Assembly: GCA_017936375.1 (NCBI GenBank)
Contig: JAGBFR010000010.1
Location: forward strand, 1-64,000
Reading direction: 5' to 3'
Origin: Clostridia bacterium
Lineage (GTDB): Bacteria > Bacillota > Clostridia > Christensenellales > Aristaeellaceae
DNA: 64,000 nt
Every line of letters begins with the position of its first letter. The first letter of the stretch is position 1. Positions 45,178 through 53,547 of this stretch are shown in pieces. Made by a program: the position numbers and the translations under genes. The notes beneath the pieces were generated by a model that was not told the origin of the DNA, did not search any database, and worked only from the letters and a program-made list of their open reading frames with translations.

Positions 45178-46557
45178 ATGAATAGATGTTTACGGGCACT
45201 GGCTGCGATGCTGCTCATGTGCATGGCGGCGGGCGCCGCGCAGGCGGAGGCGGTCCTGGTAGAGACCCGGGTTCCGCTCTCCGAGGATGGATTCTACGAG
45301 GCGATGCCGGAGCATCTGCGCTTTATCCAGCATACCGAGGAGGAGGAGGTTGCGCGCGATATCTTTATCCGCCGCACCTATCCCGACACGGTGAATGATC
45401 AGATCGACGCCGAGATGCGCGCGCTGATCGACAGCATGACCGAGGCCAACAGGGCCGCTCTCCCGCTCGAGCGGAGTGAGATGGAGTCGTGGCTGGATGT
45501 GGGCGCAGTCGTGACCCGCACGGGCACGAGCGTGCTGAGCTTCCTCACGCTGGCGGAGGTTTCCCGCGAGCATGAGCGCACGAGCGTGGATATGCAGGCG
45601 CGGGTCTACGATGCGGCAACGGGCAGGCAGCTTGCGCTTCATGATTTCTTTGCGCCAGAGAGCGGCGTGTATGAACTGCTCGCCGAGGAGATCCGCGCGC
45701 AGCTGACGGCGGCCTTCCCCGGTACGCAGCATGACGAGGCGGCGCTTGAGCGCCTCTGCAGCGAGGAAGGGATCCGCAGCGCGGCCTTTACCTTAAGCGC
45801 GGGCAGGCTCACGCTGTCCTACCGCGCGGACGCGCTCTATCCCGGGAAGCAGACGCTGCTGCATGTGCATGTGTATTACCCACAGATCCGCGGGATGATG
45901 AATGAATACGGCCTTGCGCAGACGGACAACAGCCGCTTCCGCATGGTCGCGCTGACATACGACGACGGCGGCGCGCGCAATTACACCAGGCGCGTGCTCG
46001 ATCAGCTGCGCTGCTACGGCGCTGGCGCGACGTTCTTTGTCGTCGGCAGGCGGATCCGCAACAACCACGACATCCTCAGCCGCCAGCAGGACAGCGCCTA
46101 CTCCATCCAGAGCCATACCTACACGCATAAGTATGCCGAGGAGCTCAACCGGCAGATGGCCTTTGAGGAGAAGGCGATGTTTGAGGAGGAGCTCATCAGC
46201 GTGACCGGCGTGCCGCCGACGATGATGCGCGCGCCCGGCGGACGGGAGAATTTCTATATCCGCCGCGAGATCGGCTATCCGCTGATGCACTGGTCGCTGG
46301 CCAGCGGCGATTCCGGCAGCGACAATGCTGCGAAGGTCGCCAGCCGCGTGATCCACTCCGTCACCGACGGGGACGTCATCCTCCTGCACGACATCAACGG
46401 CAGGTGCCATATCTACACGCAGGATATCCTTGAAAACCTGTGCGCGCGCGGCATCCTCTGCGTAACGATCGAGGAGCTCTTCTCCGACGCGGGCGTGGCG
46501 CTTGAGGATCATGTGGTCTATTTCAGCCCGTACAGGACGGGCGGCATCCGTGAATAG
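45178..46557 (+). CDS. Secreted polysaccharide deacetylase
   Basis: This 459-residue protein has a signal peptide (cleavage near AQAEA). The N-terminal region (about 50-240) resembles the DUF3298/RsiV-like domain found in PdaC-type enzymes. A CE4/NodB domain follows: metal Asp262-Asp263 in TYDDGG, His313 and His317 in SHTYTHKY, RAPGGREN and DGDVILLHD. CE4 enzymes deacetylate peptidoglycan GlcNAc or MurNAc. The first motif differs from the usual T-F-D-D-G-P. The ATG at 45178 is better spaced from GGAGG than that at 45175. Confidence 0.88.
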   Translation: MNRCLRALAAMLLMCMAAGAAQAEAVLVETRVPLSEDGFYEAMPEHLRFIQHTEEEEVARDIFIRRTYPDTVNDQIDAEMRALIDSMTEANRAALPLERSEMESWLDVGAVVTRTGTSVLSFLTLAEVSREHERTSVDMQARVYDAATGRQLALHDFFAPESGVYELLAEEIRAQLTAAFPGTQHDEAALERLCSEEGIRSAAFTLSAGRLTLSYRADALYPGKQTLLHVHVYYPQIRGMMNEYGLAQTDNSRFRMVALTYDDGGARNYTRRVLDQLRCYGAGATFFVVGRRIRNNHDILSRQQDSAYSIQSHTYTHKYAEELNRQMAFEEKAMFEEELISVTGVPPTMMRAPGGRENFYIRREIGYPLMHWSLASGDSGSDNAAKVASRVIHSVTDGDVILLHDINGRCHIYTQDILENLCARGILCVTIEELFSDAGVALEDHVVYFSPYRTGGIRE

Positions 46558-46636
46558 GAAAAGTGTGTTGTTTATGGCGGACTGCACGCGGATGTGATAT
46601 AATTTTTAGGATAAACAAAAGATATGGGTGAATACG

Positions 46637-47311
46637 ATGAGCGTTGTTTTGTGCGGTGCAATGGGGTACCTCTTGGGCATGATCAATCCGGCGTATATCT
46701 TTGGCCGGCTGCGCGGGTTTGATATCCGCCGCCGAGGCTCGGGCAATGCAGGCGCGACCAATGTCGCGCTGATTATGGGCAAGGCGATGGGCCTGCTGTG
46801 CGCGCTGCTGGATATCTTCAAGTCCTTTGCAGCCTATAAGCTGGCCAGGCTGCTCTTCCCGATGATCTCCTTCGCCGGGATGCTGGCGGGCTGCGCCTGC
46901 GTGCTGGGGCATATCTTCCCGGCGTGGATGGGCTTCGCCGGAGGCAAGGGGCTGGCCTGCATTGCCGGGCTTGTACTGGCGTATGACAAAAAGGTCTTTT
47001 TCATCATGCTGGTGCTGGAGGTTATCCTGGCGCTTATTGTGCAGTACATCTGTGTGATGCCGCTGACGGCGAGCATGATCTTCCCCGTGGTCTACATCGC
47101 GCAGACGGGCGACGTCGTCGGCATGCTGATGCTGCTGGCGCTGGTTCCCGTGCTCGTCTATAAGCACCTGCCGAATCTGCAGCGCATCCGCGACGGGCAG
47201 GAAGCGAGGCTGAGCTGGCTGTGGAATGCAAAAGCGGAGGAAAAGCGGCTGAGGCCGAATTTTACCGACGCGGAATGGGCCGAGCGCTGCCGCACGGCCG
47301 ATCAGAAATAA
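46637..47311 (+). CDS. plsY: Glycerol-3-phosphate acyltransferase
   Basis: PlsY acylates glycerol-3-phosphate from acyl phosphate, the first membrane step of phospholipid synthesis in Bacillota. The 224-residue protein has the three family motifs: RGSGNAGATN after the first helices, HIFPAWMGFAGGKG, and the C-terminal KHLPNLQRIRDGQE. The ATG at 46637 fits the family N-terminus; a GTG nine bases upstream is possible. A TATAAT lies at 46598-46603 with a poor -35. Confidence 0.94.
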   Translation: MSVVLCGAMGYLLGMINPAYIFGRLRGFDIRRRGSGNAGATNVALIMGKAMGLLCALLDIFKSFAAYKLARLLFPMISFAGMLAGCACVLGHIFPAWMGFAGGKGLACIAGLVLAYDKKVFFIMLVLEVILALIVQYICVMPLTASMIFPVVYIAQTGDVVGMLMLLALVPVLVYKHLPNLQRIRDGQEARLSWLWNAKAEEKRLRPNFTDAEWAERCRTADQK

Positions 47312-47316
47312 AGAAC

Positions 47317-47357
47317 AGAGCTGCCGGGATGGCGTCCATCCTGACAGCTCTTTATTT
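47317..47357. terminator. Bidirectional terminator
   Basis: AGAGCTG (47317-47323) pairs with CAGCTCT (47345-47351), extended inside by GGGATG/CCATCC, with TTATTTT to the right. It lies between converging plsY and esterase genes. Confidence 0.85.
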
Positions 47358-47361
47358 TGCG

Positions 47362-48519
47362 TTATTTGCGGAAGAGCAGCTGCGCGAAGTCCCGCATGCC
47401 CCGGCGGAATGCGCCCCAGTCGTGCGTCAGCCCGTCGTATACATGCTCGTGGCAGAAGGGTTTACTGAGAATACCCAGCGTATCAAGCTGAGCCCTGTCT
47501 TCAAGGAAGACGGGGAGATAGACGTCCTTTTCGCCGATGGAGCGGAAGAAGACGCCAAAATGCCGTCCGATGAAGCCGGGATCCTCCTTGAGAAGGCGCA
47601 GGTGCGGGCAGGCATAGAACGGGGTCTTCGTGTCGATGCGCATGAAGCCGCTGAACAGGCCGAGCGCGGAGAAAACCTCCGGATGGGTAAAGCCGATGAC
47701 GCTCGTCTGCTCCGAACCCATCGACAGCCCGGCCATTGCCCTGTGCTCCCTGTCTGGGATGACGCGGTAATTCTTTTCGACGAAGGGGATGACCTCCCCG
47801 AGCAGCATCTTGGTAAAGGAGCCGAAGTCCCAGTTTCCCTCGCCGGGCAGGCGCTCCATACCGTCGCACATGACGACGATAAAGGGCACGCACTTCCCCT
47901 CGGCGAGCAGATTATCCAGCAGATAGGGGACTTTGCCCATGTTTACCCATTCGCTTTCGTTTTCTGTCAGCCCGTGCTGCAGGTAGAGGACGGGGTATTC
48001 GCCGCCCGACCTGTACTGCGGGGGCAAATAGACGAGCATGCGCTGCCAGCTGCCGCGCACGCGGCTCATAAAGACCTCACGCACGACCTGCCCGTGCGGC
48101 ACGTCGTGCAGGAGAATCATTTCGCTCTCCGGACCGGGGATCTCCACGAAATTGACCTGACGGAAGGAGCGGTAGTGCGCGGGCATCTGCGGATGCAGGT
48201 ACAGCACGTCATTGAGGTAGAAGCGTATGTCCTGCGGGCCGCGCCACCGAACGTCATAGGGCAGCGTGCCTTCAAAGAAGCCCGCGTCGTTTTTCTCCAT
48301 CGGAATCTGTACGTCCGGGAAGGCCGTCAGCACGGCGCGCGCGCGGTCCATCCCAGGCGCATACAGGCGGAAGAGGACGCTGCCGTCCTCCTTGACGATT
48401 GCGCCGGTGGGGATATGCTCCCCGCCCCAGAAGTCGCCGATCCGCTCGGGATACGGCGGGTGGAAGGCACAGGCCTGCTCGCTAAGCGCGCGGCTGCGGA
48501 TGAGTTCCGGATCAAACAT
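47362..48519 (-). CDS. Esterase of the CE1/EsterD type
   Basis: This 385-residue protein combines an N-terminal beta-sandwich (about 25-125, VLFRLYAPGMDRARAVLTAF, CBM48-like) with an alpha/beta hydrolase domain. The nucleophile elbow GLSMGS lies near residue 260 and a C-terminal GLTHDWGAFR supplies a likely His. The arrangement matches feruloyl/acetylxylan esterase-like and enterochelin-esterase-like proteins. There is no signal peptide, so it probably acts on imported glycans or xenobiotic esters. GGAGG precedes the start. It is 17 bases after the kinase gene, likely one transcript. Confidence 0.85.
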   Translation of the reverse strand: MFDPELIRSRALSEQACAFHPPYPERIGDFWGGEHIPTGAIVKEDGSVLFRLYAPGMDRARAVLTAFPDVQIPMEKNDAGFFEGTLPYDVRWRGPQDIRFYLNDVLYLHPQMPAHYRSFRQVNFVEIPGPESEMILLHDVPHGQVVREVFMSRVRGSWQRMLVYLPPQYRSGGEYPVLYLQHGLTENESEWVNMGKVPYLLDNLLAEGKCVPFIVVMCDGMERLPGEGNWDFGSFTKMLLGEVIPFVEKNYRVIPDREHRAMAGLSMGSEQTSVIGFTHPEVFSALGLFSGFMRIDTKTPFYACPHLRLLKEDPGFIGRHFGVFFRSIGEKDVYLPVFLEDRAQLDTLGILSKPFCHEHVYDGLTHDWGAFRRGMRDFAQLLFRK

Positions 48520-48536
48520 GGCGGTATCCTCCGTGA

Positions 48537-49397
48537 TTATGTTTCTTCAGGATCAAAGCTGTGTGCGGCCTGCAGGCGCTGCCAGTCGCTGAGCAGATTC
48601 CATATGCCGTCCTCGGAGAGCACGCCGCGGCTGAGATCCTTCGGGATCCTGCCCGCTTCGTCGTCCTCATAATCGCGCCGCCAGAGCGGGCCGGTGTAGT
48701 AGGCCTCCAGCGTACGGACGTCCGCCTGCATCGCCTCGCAGCGCGCAATGGTGTTCTCCAATGCGCGCACGGCGGCCTTCGCCTCGTTGAGGATCTGCTC
48801 CATGCGGGCGATGCGCTCTGCCTGCGTCTCGTCCTGCGGGACGGGTAGGCTGCCGGGCACGGTGAAATCACGGAGGAGCAGCGCGTCGATCTCCTCATCG
48901 AGGGTCATCGCGCTGTTGTCGAGCAGATGGCCCTGATTGCAGCGCATACCCTCCAGCTTCTTTTTGAGGAAGAGGGAGCGGTCGATCAGATCCGGATCGC
49001 CGCGGGACGTGAGGCGCTCGCGCAGGGTCGCGTCCGATGCGGTCAGCACGACATAGCGAACCTGCGCGCCGTGCCGCCTGGCCAGCGCCATGACGCGGGG
49101 CAGCTCCTCCTCGATCACATAGTCGATGACCACGTCCACCTGTCGCCCGAGCGCCCTGTCCGCGGCGTCGAGGATACAGCTCCAGTTGAAGGCGAGGATA
49201 TCGGGCCAATACATGAACTGCGGGCAGTCCGGACCGACACGCTCCTGCGTCTGCACAAAGCCGGCGTGGAAGTCGTCGCCGTGAATGACATAGACCTGAC
49301 GGCAGACGCCGCTGTCCACAAGGCGCTTGGCATACGCGTCCGCAAGGGTTGATTTGCCGCAGCCGCACGGGCCGGAGATGAAGGTGATGGTGTTCAT
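48537..49397 (-). CDS. P-loop kinase fused to DUF4298
   Basis: This 286-residue protein starts with a Walker A loop (GPCGCGKST, residues 9-17) and continues like a small AAA/uridine-kinase-type nucleotide kinase (HGDDFHAGFVQ, DVVIDYVIEEELPRV). After about residue 190 a helical segment (ERIARMEQILNEAKAAVRALENTIAR) leads into a DUF4298-like module ending in DLSRGVLSEDGIWNLLSDW. The fusion order is visible; the substrate is unknown. The ATG at 49397 fits the P-loop start, though its GGAG is about 12 bases away. Confidence 0.75.
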   Translation of the reverse strand: MNTITFISGPCGCGKSTLADAYAKRLVDSGVCRQVYVIHGDDFHAGFVQTQERVGPDCPQFMYWPDILAFNWSCILDAADRALGRQVDVVIDYVIEEELPRVMALARRHGAQVRYVVLTASDATLRERLTSRGDPDLIDRSLFLKKKLEGMRCNQGHLLDNSAMTLDEEIDALLLRDFTVPGSLPVPQDETQAERIARMEQILNEAKAAVRALENTIARCEAMQADVRTLEAYYTGPLWRRDYEDDEAGRIPKDLSRGVLSEDGIWNLLSDWQRLQAAHSFDPEET

Positions 49398-49511
49398 GTG
49401 ATGATGCACTCCATTTGCTTGATACTCTATCATAGCATGGCGCGGGGCGCGCTGCAAGGGAGGACGGTGAAGGAATGACGCAGAAGCCGTGATGGAGAAG
49501 GAAGGCTGATC

Positions 49512-49540
49512 TTGCGCAGGCGCACGGATCATGATAAAAT
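49512..49540 (+). promoter_or_regulatory. Promoter of the XRE/histone-like gene
   Basis: TTGCGC (49512-49517), 17-bp spacer, TAAAAT (49535-49540). Confidence 0.7.
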
Positions 49541-49569
49541 GATTGAAAACACACGAGGAGGCGGCTTTT

Positions 49570-50061
49570 ATGGCGGCAAAGAAGGTAGGCACGCTCATCA
49601 AGGAAGCGCGCACCAATGCGGATATGACGCAGGAGCAGCTCGCGCGCAGGATCTCCGGTCTCTCTGCGTCCGACATCAGCATGGCCGAGCGCGGCAAGCT
49701 CGACCTGACGCAGGAGCAGCTCAAGCAGATCGCCAAGATCACCGGCGTGACGCAGGCGTCGCTCATCAACGCGGCGAAGGACACGGCGGAGAAGAAGACT
49801 GAAAAGAAGACGACTGCGGCCAGGAAGACCACGACCGAGAAGAAGACGACGGCGAAAAAGACCACGACCGCCAAGAAGACCTCCTCGCAGACCAGCATGA
49901 AGGTCACCGCGGCGGAGAAGCGGCTCATCGAGCTCTATCGCGCGGCGGACACGGAGACGAAGAAGGACGCGATCAAGCTCCTCAAGGGCGAGGAAGAGCT
50001 GTCCGATTCCATTCTCGAGGATATTCTGGAGACTGTTCAGGACATGCTCGAGGGCAGGTAA
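49570..50061 (+). CDS. XRE-type HTH protein with Lys/Thr-rich histone-like linker
   Basis: This 163-residue protein has three parts. Residues 6-67 form a Cro/C1-type helix-turn-helix (IKEARTNADMTQEQLARRIS ... LTQEQLKQIAKITGV). Residues 73-108 are a low-complexity KKTT/KKTTA repeat resembling the tail of histone H1-like nucleoid proteins. Residues 111-163 form a charged helical domain (AAEKRLIELYRAADTETKKD ... ILEDILETVQDML). It probably binds DNA, with the basic linker adding sequence-independent affinity. The target is unknown. GAGGAGG precedes the ATG. It is monocistronic. Confidence 0.82.
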   Translation: MAAKKVGTLIKEARTNADMTQEQLARRISGLSASDISMAERGKLDLTQEQLKQIAKITGVTQASLINAAKDTAEKKTEKKTTAARKTTTEKKTTAKKTTTAKKTSSQTSMKVTAAEKRLIELYRAADTETKKDAIKLLKGEEELSDSILEDILETVQDMLEGR

Positions 50062-50071
50062 GCGCATCATG

Positions 50072-50099
50072 ACCGACCGGGAAACCGGTCGGTTTTTTC
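50072..50099 (+). terminator. Terminator of the XRE/histone-like gene
   Basis: ACCGACCGG (50072-50080) and CCGGTCGGT (50085-50093) enclose a GAAA tetraloop, followed by TTTTTTC. Confidence 0.94.
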
Positions 50100-50123
50100 T
50101 TTTGAGGCCGCGCGCAAAGCGGC

Positions 50124-50152
50124 TTGCGGTCACAGGGGCTTTCTGATAGAAT
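50124..50152 (+). promoter_or_regulatory. Promoter of the purine permease gene
   Basis: TTGCGG (50124-50129), 17-bp spacer, TAGAAT (50147-50152). The short leader shows no purine-riboswitch architecture. Confidence 0.7.
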
Positions 50153-50213
50153 AGAAACGGTCTTTCTGTTTTTGACAGGGGATAAAAAAGGAATCAGAGG
50201 AGAGGTACGAGAG

Positions 50214-51572
50214 ATGCTTGAGAAACTCTTTCACCTGAAAAAGAACCGGACAACCGTGAAGACTGAGGTCATGGCGGGCGTCACGACGTTCATGACCATG
50301 GCCTATATTCTGGCCGTCAATCCCAGCATTCTGGCTGATGCGGGCATGGACCCCACCGCCGTGCTGCTGGCGACCGCGCTGGCCTCCTTTATCGCGACCT
50401 GCTTCATGGCTTTCACGGCCAACCTGCCCTTCGTGCTGTCCGCCGGCATGGGCCTCAATGCGTTCCTCGCGTATACCGTCGTGCTGGGCTATGGCTACAG
50501 CTGGCAGGTGGCGCTCTTCGCCGTCTTTATCGAGGGCCTCATCTTCATTGTACTCTCTCTGACCAATGTCCGCGAGGCGATCTTCAACGCCATCCCGCTC
50601 AACCTCAAGCGCGGCGTCTCCGTGGGCATCGGCCTGTTCATCGCCTTTATCGGCCTGCAGAATGCCGGCCTCTCCGTGGACGCCAGCACGCTGGTGACCA
50701 TCACCAGCTTCACTGAGAACTTCAGCACCTCCGGCGTCTGCGCGCTGCTGGCGCTGGTCGGCCTGTTCATCACCGCCGTGCTCTACATCAAGAATGTGAA
50801 TGGCGCGATCCTGCTGGGCATCCTGGCGACATGGGTCATTGGCATGCTCTGCCAGCTTGCGGGCGTCTACGTGCCCGACGGCGTGAATTACTTCTCCCTC
50901 TTCCCGTCGCTGAGCCTGACGGACTTCTCCAAGCTGGGAGAGACCTTCGGCCAGTGCTTCAAGCTGGATTTCTCCGCGGTGAGCCTGATGAACTTCGTTG
51001 CCGTGATCTTCAGCTTCCTGTTCGTCGATCTGTTTGATACCCTTGGCACGCTCATCGGCGTGGCGACGAAGGCGAAGATGCTCGACGAAGAAGGACGCCT
51101 CCCGGGCATCAAGCCCGCGCTGATGGCCGACGCTGTCGGCACCACCGTCGGCGCGGTGCTGGGCACCTCCACGGTGACGACCTTTGTCGAATCCGCCTCC
51201 GGCGTCGCTGCCGGCGGCCGCACCGGTCTCACCGCGCTGACCTCCGCCGTGCTCTTCCTGCTGAGCATGTTCTTCGCGCCGATCTTCACCGCCATCCCGT
51301 CCTTCGCGACGGCCCCGGCGCTGATCATGGTCGGCTTCCTGATGGTGGGCACGGTTTCCGAGATCCGCTTTGATCTGGATAACCTGACCGAGGCCATCCC
51401 GGCGTATCTGGCGATCATCGCGATGCCGCTGTTCTATTCCATCTCCGAGGGCATCAGCCTTGGCATCATCTCCTATGTGCTGCTGAATGTCGCCGCGGGA
51501 AACGGCAAGAAGATCAGCCCGCTGATGTATGTGCTGTCTGTGCTGTTTGTGCTCAAGTATATCCTGCTGTAA
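50214..51572 (+). CDS. NCS2 family purine permease
   Basis: This 452-residue protein with 12-14 helices belongs to the AzgA/PbuG branch of nucleobase permeases. Signature stretches are EVMAGVTTFMTMAYILAVNPSIL, ANLPFVLSAGMGLNAFLAYTVV, DLFDTLGTLIGVATKAKM and LGTSTVTTFVESASGVAAGGRTGL. It imports adenine, guanine or hypoxanthine with protons. GAGGAGAGG precedes the ATG. Confidence 0.94.
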   Translation: MLEKLFHLKKNRTTVKTEVMAGVTTFMTMAYILAVNPSILADAGMDPTAVLLATALASFIATCFMAFTANLPFVLSAGMGLNAFLAYTVVLGYGYSWQVALFAVFIEGLIFIVLSLTNVREAIFNAIPLNLKRGVSVGIGLFIAFIGLQNAGLSVDASTLVTITSFTENFSTSGVCALLALVGLFITAVLYIKNVNGAILLGILATWVIGMLCQLAGVYVPDGVNYFSLFPSLSLTDFSKLGETFGQCFKLDFSAVSLMNFVAVIFSFLFVDLFDTLGTLIGVATKAKMLDEEGRLPGIKPALMADAVGTTVGAVLGTSTVTTFVESASGVAAGGRTGLTALTSAVLFLLSMFFAPIFTAIPSFATAPALIMVGFLMVGTVSEIRFDLDNLTEAIPAYLAIIAMPLFYSISEGISLGIISYVLLNVAAGNGKKISPLMYVLSVLFVLKYILL

Positions 51573-51590
51573 CGATGATGAATAAAAGAA

Positions 51591-51621
51591 AAGCGATCGG
51601 CTGCGCGCCGGTCGCTTTTTT
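51591..51621. terminator. Terminator of the purine permease gene
   Basis: AAGCGATCGGC (51591-51601) pairs with GCCGGTCGCTT (51607-51617), followed by TTTT. The A-rich left side also allows use by the converging SEDS-like gene. Confidence 0.9.
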
Positions 51622-51629
51622 GCATCATA

Positions 51630-52466
51630 TCAGTCTGCCGCCGGTTTCCGGCAGGCATATGCCAGATAGTATCCGACGATGGGGGAGAGGCCAAAGCCCA
51701 TGAACGGAACAGGGTACGCGCCCGTGAGCACGAAGAGCAGCAGGGCCGCATAATACACAGCAGCGCACAGCGAAGGCAGAGCGCCGCGCCGCAGGAAAGC
51801 ATACAGCCCGCAGGCCGGGATCGCCGCCAGCGCCAGCCAGCCCGCCGCACAGAGCAGGGGAGAGCGGCCGCCCAGCATGGAGAGAATGCCTTCGCTGTAG
51901 GACAGCGGCTCGAGCGTCACCGGCGAAAACGCGCAGACGACCAGCAGCGCGGCGAGCGCAGCAAGGCTGAAGAGCGCCCAGAAGCGATCCTTCTGCCGGA
52001 GCCAGAGGAGGGGCAGCGCAGCGGCGGAAAAGGCGGCCAGCTGCGAGAGATCCGGCTGGAGGCAGAGCACCGCCGTCGTGATAAGCACGGCGGGGAAGGG
52101 ATTGCCGGCGCGGCAGAGGATGACCAGCAGCGCGGGGAGAACGAGCTGTGCGGCGTTGACATTGAAGACGCCCAGATCGATCCAGCGCTTTGCGCCGCCT
52201 GCCGATGCGTCGGCGAGCGTGGCGGCGAGGAAGAGCAGGAGCAGCCCAGCCTTGACGCCGTCGGGAAGCCGTGCGGCCATGCGGCGCATCGGCTCTGCGA
52301 GCAGCGCGAATATCGCCCATGCGGCGATCTGCTGTCCCCATAGCGCGGGGGACACGCCGCCTGCGATCATGGCGGCGACGCCAAGCGCGACGGCGGGGAA
52401 GAGGAGCAGCGCAGCCATGACGGGCTGCGGGATGCGCATGACAGAGGGCTGGGCAGTGTGCTTCAT
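51630..52466 (-). CDS. Reduced SEDS (RodA/FtsW/SpoVE)-like membrane protein
   Basis: This 278-residue protein has about eight hydrophobic helices. Three SEDS landmarks appear in order. GGAKRWIDLGVFNVNAAQL corresponds to the G-x-x-R-W-x-x-x-G-x-x-x-x-Q-P-S-E motif, with the Pro-Ser-Glu replaced. CLQPDLSQ corresponds to Q-P-D-L-G. TGAYPVPFMGFGLSP corresponds to T-G-x-x-x-P-F-x-S-Y-G-G-S. SEDS glycan polymerases usually have 370-400 residues. Shortness and motif changes suggest a diverged or non-catalytic member. The ATG follows AGGAGG; it has its own promoter and the product is unassigned. Confidence 0.6.
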   Translation of the reverse strand: MKHTAQPSVMRIPQPVMAALLLFPAVALGVAAMIAGGVSPALWGQQIAAWAIFALLAEPMRRMAARLPDGVKAGLLLLFLAATLADASAGGAKRWIDLGVFNVNAAQLVLPALLVILCRAGNPFPAVLITTAVLCLQPDLSQLAAFSAAALPLLWLRQKDRFWALFSLAALAALLVVCAFSPVTLEPLSYSEGILSMLGGRSPLLCAAGWLALAAIPACGLYAFLRRGALPSLCAAVYYAALLLFVLTGAYPVPFMGFGLSPIVGYYLAYACRKPAAD

Positions 52467-52499
52467 GGCGAAGTCCTCCTGTTTCGTATAACTTATTTT

Positions 52500-52528
52500 A
52501 TTGTAATGGATGTGCATGGATTCGTCAA
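52500..52528 (-). promoter_or_regulatory. Promoter of the SEDS-like gene
   Basis: On the minus strand TTGACG (52528-52523), 17-bp spacer, TACAAT (52505-52500). Confidence 0.85.
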
Positions 52529-52543
52529 TGGGGGGATAAAGGG

Positions 52544-52569
52544 AAAACGCAGACCCTTCCGGATCTGCG
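52544..52569 (-). terminator. Terminator of the YwaF-type gene
   Basis: On the minus strand CGCAGA (52569-52564) pairs with TCTGCG (52553-52548), with further inner pairing, followed by TTTT. Confidence 0.7.
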
Positions 52570-52584
52570 CCTGTGTGTATCTGC

Positions 52585-53340
52585 TTATGCCGCAGCCGTT
52601 CTCTTCCTGTCCATCAGTGCCCAAGGCAGGTAGGCCAGCGCGTACATCGCCGTGATGACCGCCGCGATGATGCCCGTGCGCAGCGCAAAATTCGCCGGCA
52701 GGATATCCAGCACGGAAGGCGCCGCCTCCGGACGGGCCATGTACAGGTAGTTCGCGCCGGGGATCATCTGATTGACGGCGTACGCGAGGAGCGCCATGAG
52801 GATCAGCGCGATATACGAGCGGACGGCGGAGCGCACCGTCGGGCGCATGCCGTGGACAAAGATCATATAGAAGATGGCGACATAGCCCAGCGTGTGCTCC
52901 AGCCAGAACTGATAATAGCGGAAGCGGGTGACGCCGGTATATGTCAGCGGCGTCGGCGTAAGGAGAGCGAAGAGCGAGCCGGAGAGAAGCCAGAAATAGC
53001 TGATATCAAACAGGAGCTGCTTTTTCCCGACCAGCATGTAGCTGCAGAAGATCACCGCCCAGCCGCATACGCCGATGGGCAGATTCTCCACCGGGCCCGG
53101 CTGCAGCGACGGCATGCCCACCAGCCGCCAGTAGTATGACATGTCGCAGATGATCAGCGCGAAGGCGAGGACATAGCGCAGCGTCTCCTCGTGCCGGCTT
53201 TCCCGGATCTCTTTGCGGAAGCGGCGGATCAGCGCGATGACTGCGATCATCAGCAGGATGGGCGCGAAGTGCGCGGGGGTGAAGAGCGCGAACTCGGGCT
53301 CCGCACCCTGACCGAAGAAGTAGATGAAGAATTCTCTCAT
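52585..53340 (-). CDS. YwaF/TIGR02206 family membrane protein
   Basis: This 251-residue protein has seven predicted helices and fits the TIGR02206 (YwaF) family, related to TMEM164. Supporting stretches are FTPAHFAPILLMIAVIALI, LPIGVCGWAVIFCSYMLV, QFWLEHTLGYVAIFYMIFVHGMRP and ANYLYMARPEAAPSVLDILP. The function in bacteria is unknown. AGGAG precedes the ATG. It is monocistronic, upstream of the SEDS-like gene on the same strand but with a separate terminator. Confidence 0.82.
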   Translation of the reverse strand: MREFFIYFFGQGAEPEFALFTPAHFAPILLMIAVIALIRRFRKEIRESRHEETLRYVLAFALIICDMSYYWRLVGMPSLQPGPVENLPIGVCGWAVIFCSYMLVGKKQLLFDISYFWLLSGSLFALLTPTPLTYTGVTRFRYYQFWLEHTLGYVAIFYMIFVHGMRPTVRSAVRSYIALILMALLAYAVNQMIPGANYLYMARPEAAPSVLDILPANFALRTGIIAAVITAMYALAYLPWALMDRKRTAAA

Positions 53341-53373
53341 GATGGCTTATCTCCTGTAACGTCTCTTTTGTCG

Positions 53374-53402
53374 ATTGTATCACAGGAGCTGAGGCGAGGC
53401 AA
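53374..53402 (-). promoter_or_regulatory. Promoter of the YwaF-type gene
   Basis: On the minus strand TTGCCT (53402-53397), 17-bp spacer, TACAAT (53379-53374). Confidence 0.8.
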
Positions 53403-53431
53403 GTGAAACTGAGAAAAGGCATGGGCTGCAT

Positions 53432-53465
53432 AAAAAATAAAGCGCAGACTTCAGCGAGTCTGCGC
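53432..53465 (-). terminator. Terminator of the SUFU-like gene
   Basis: On the minus strand GCGCAGACT (53465-53457) pairs with AGTCTGCGC (53450-53442), followed by TTTATTTTTT. Confidence 0.92.
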
Positions 53466-53547
53466 CTGGGTTGCCTTATTCATCCATGCTGTATGAGTGA
53501 CATGGCGATGAAGGGCATACGCGTTATGCAGAGATATCCATAGATCA

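Noticed and set aside
50153..50213. Purine riboswitch before the NCS2 permease
   Set aside because: The leader is only about 60 bases and lacks the conserved three-way junction and loop sequences of purine riboswitches.
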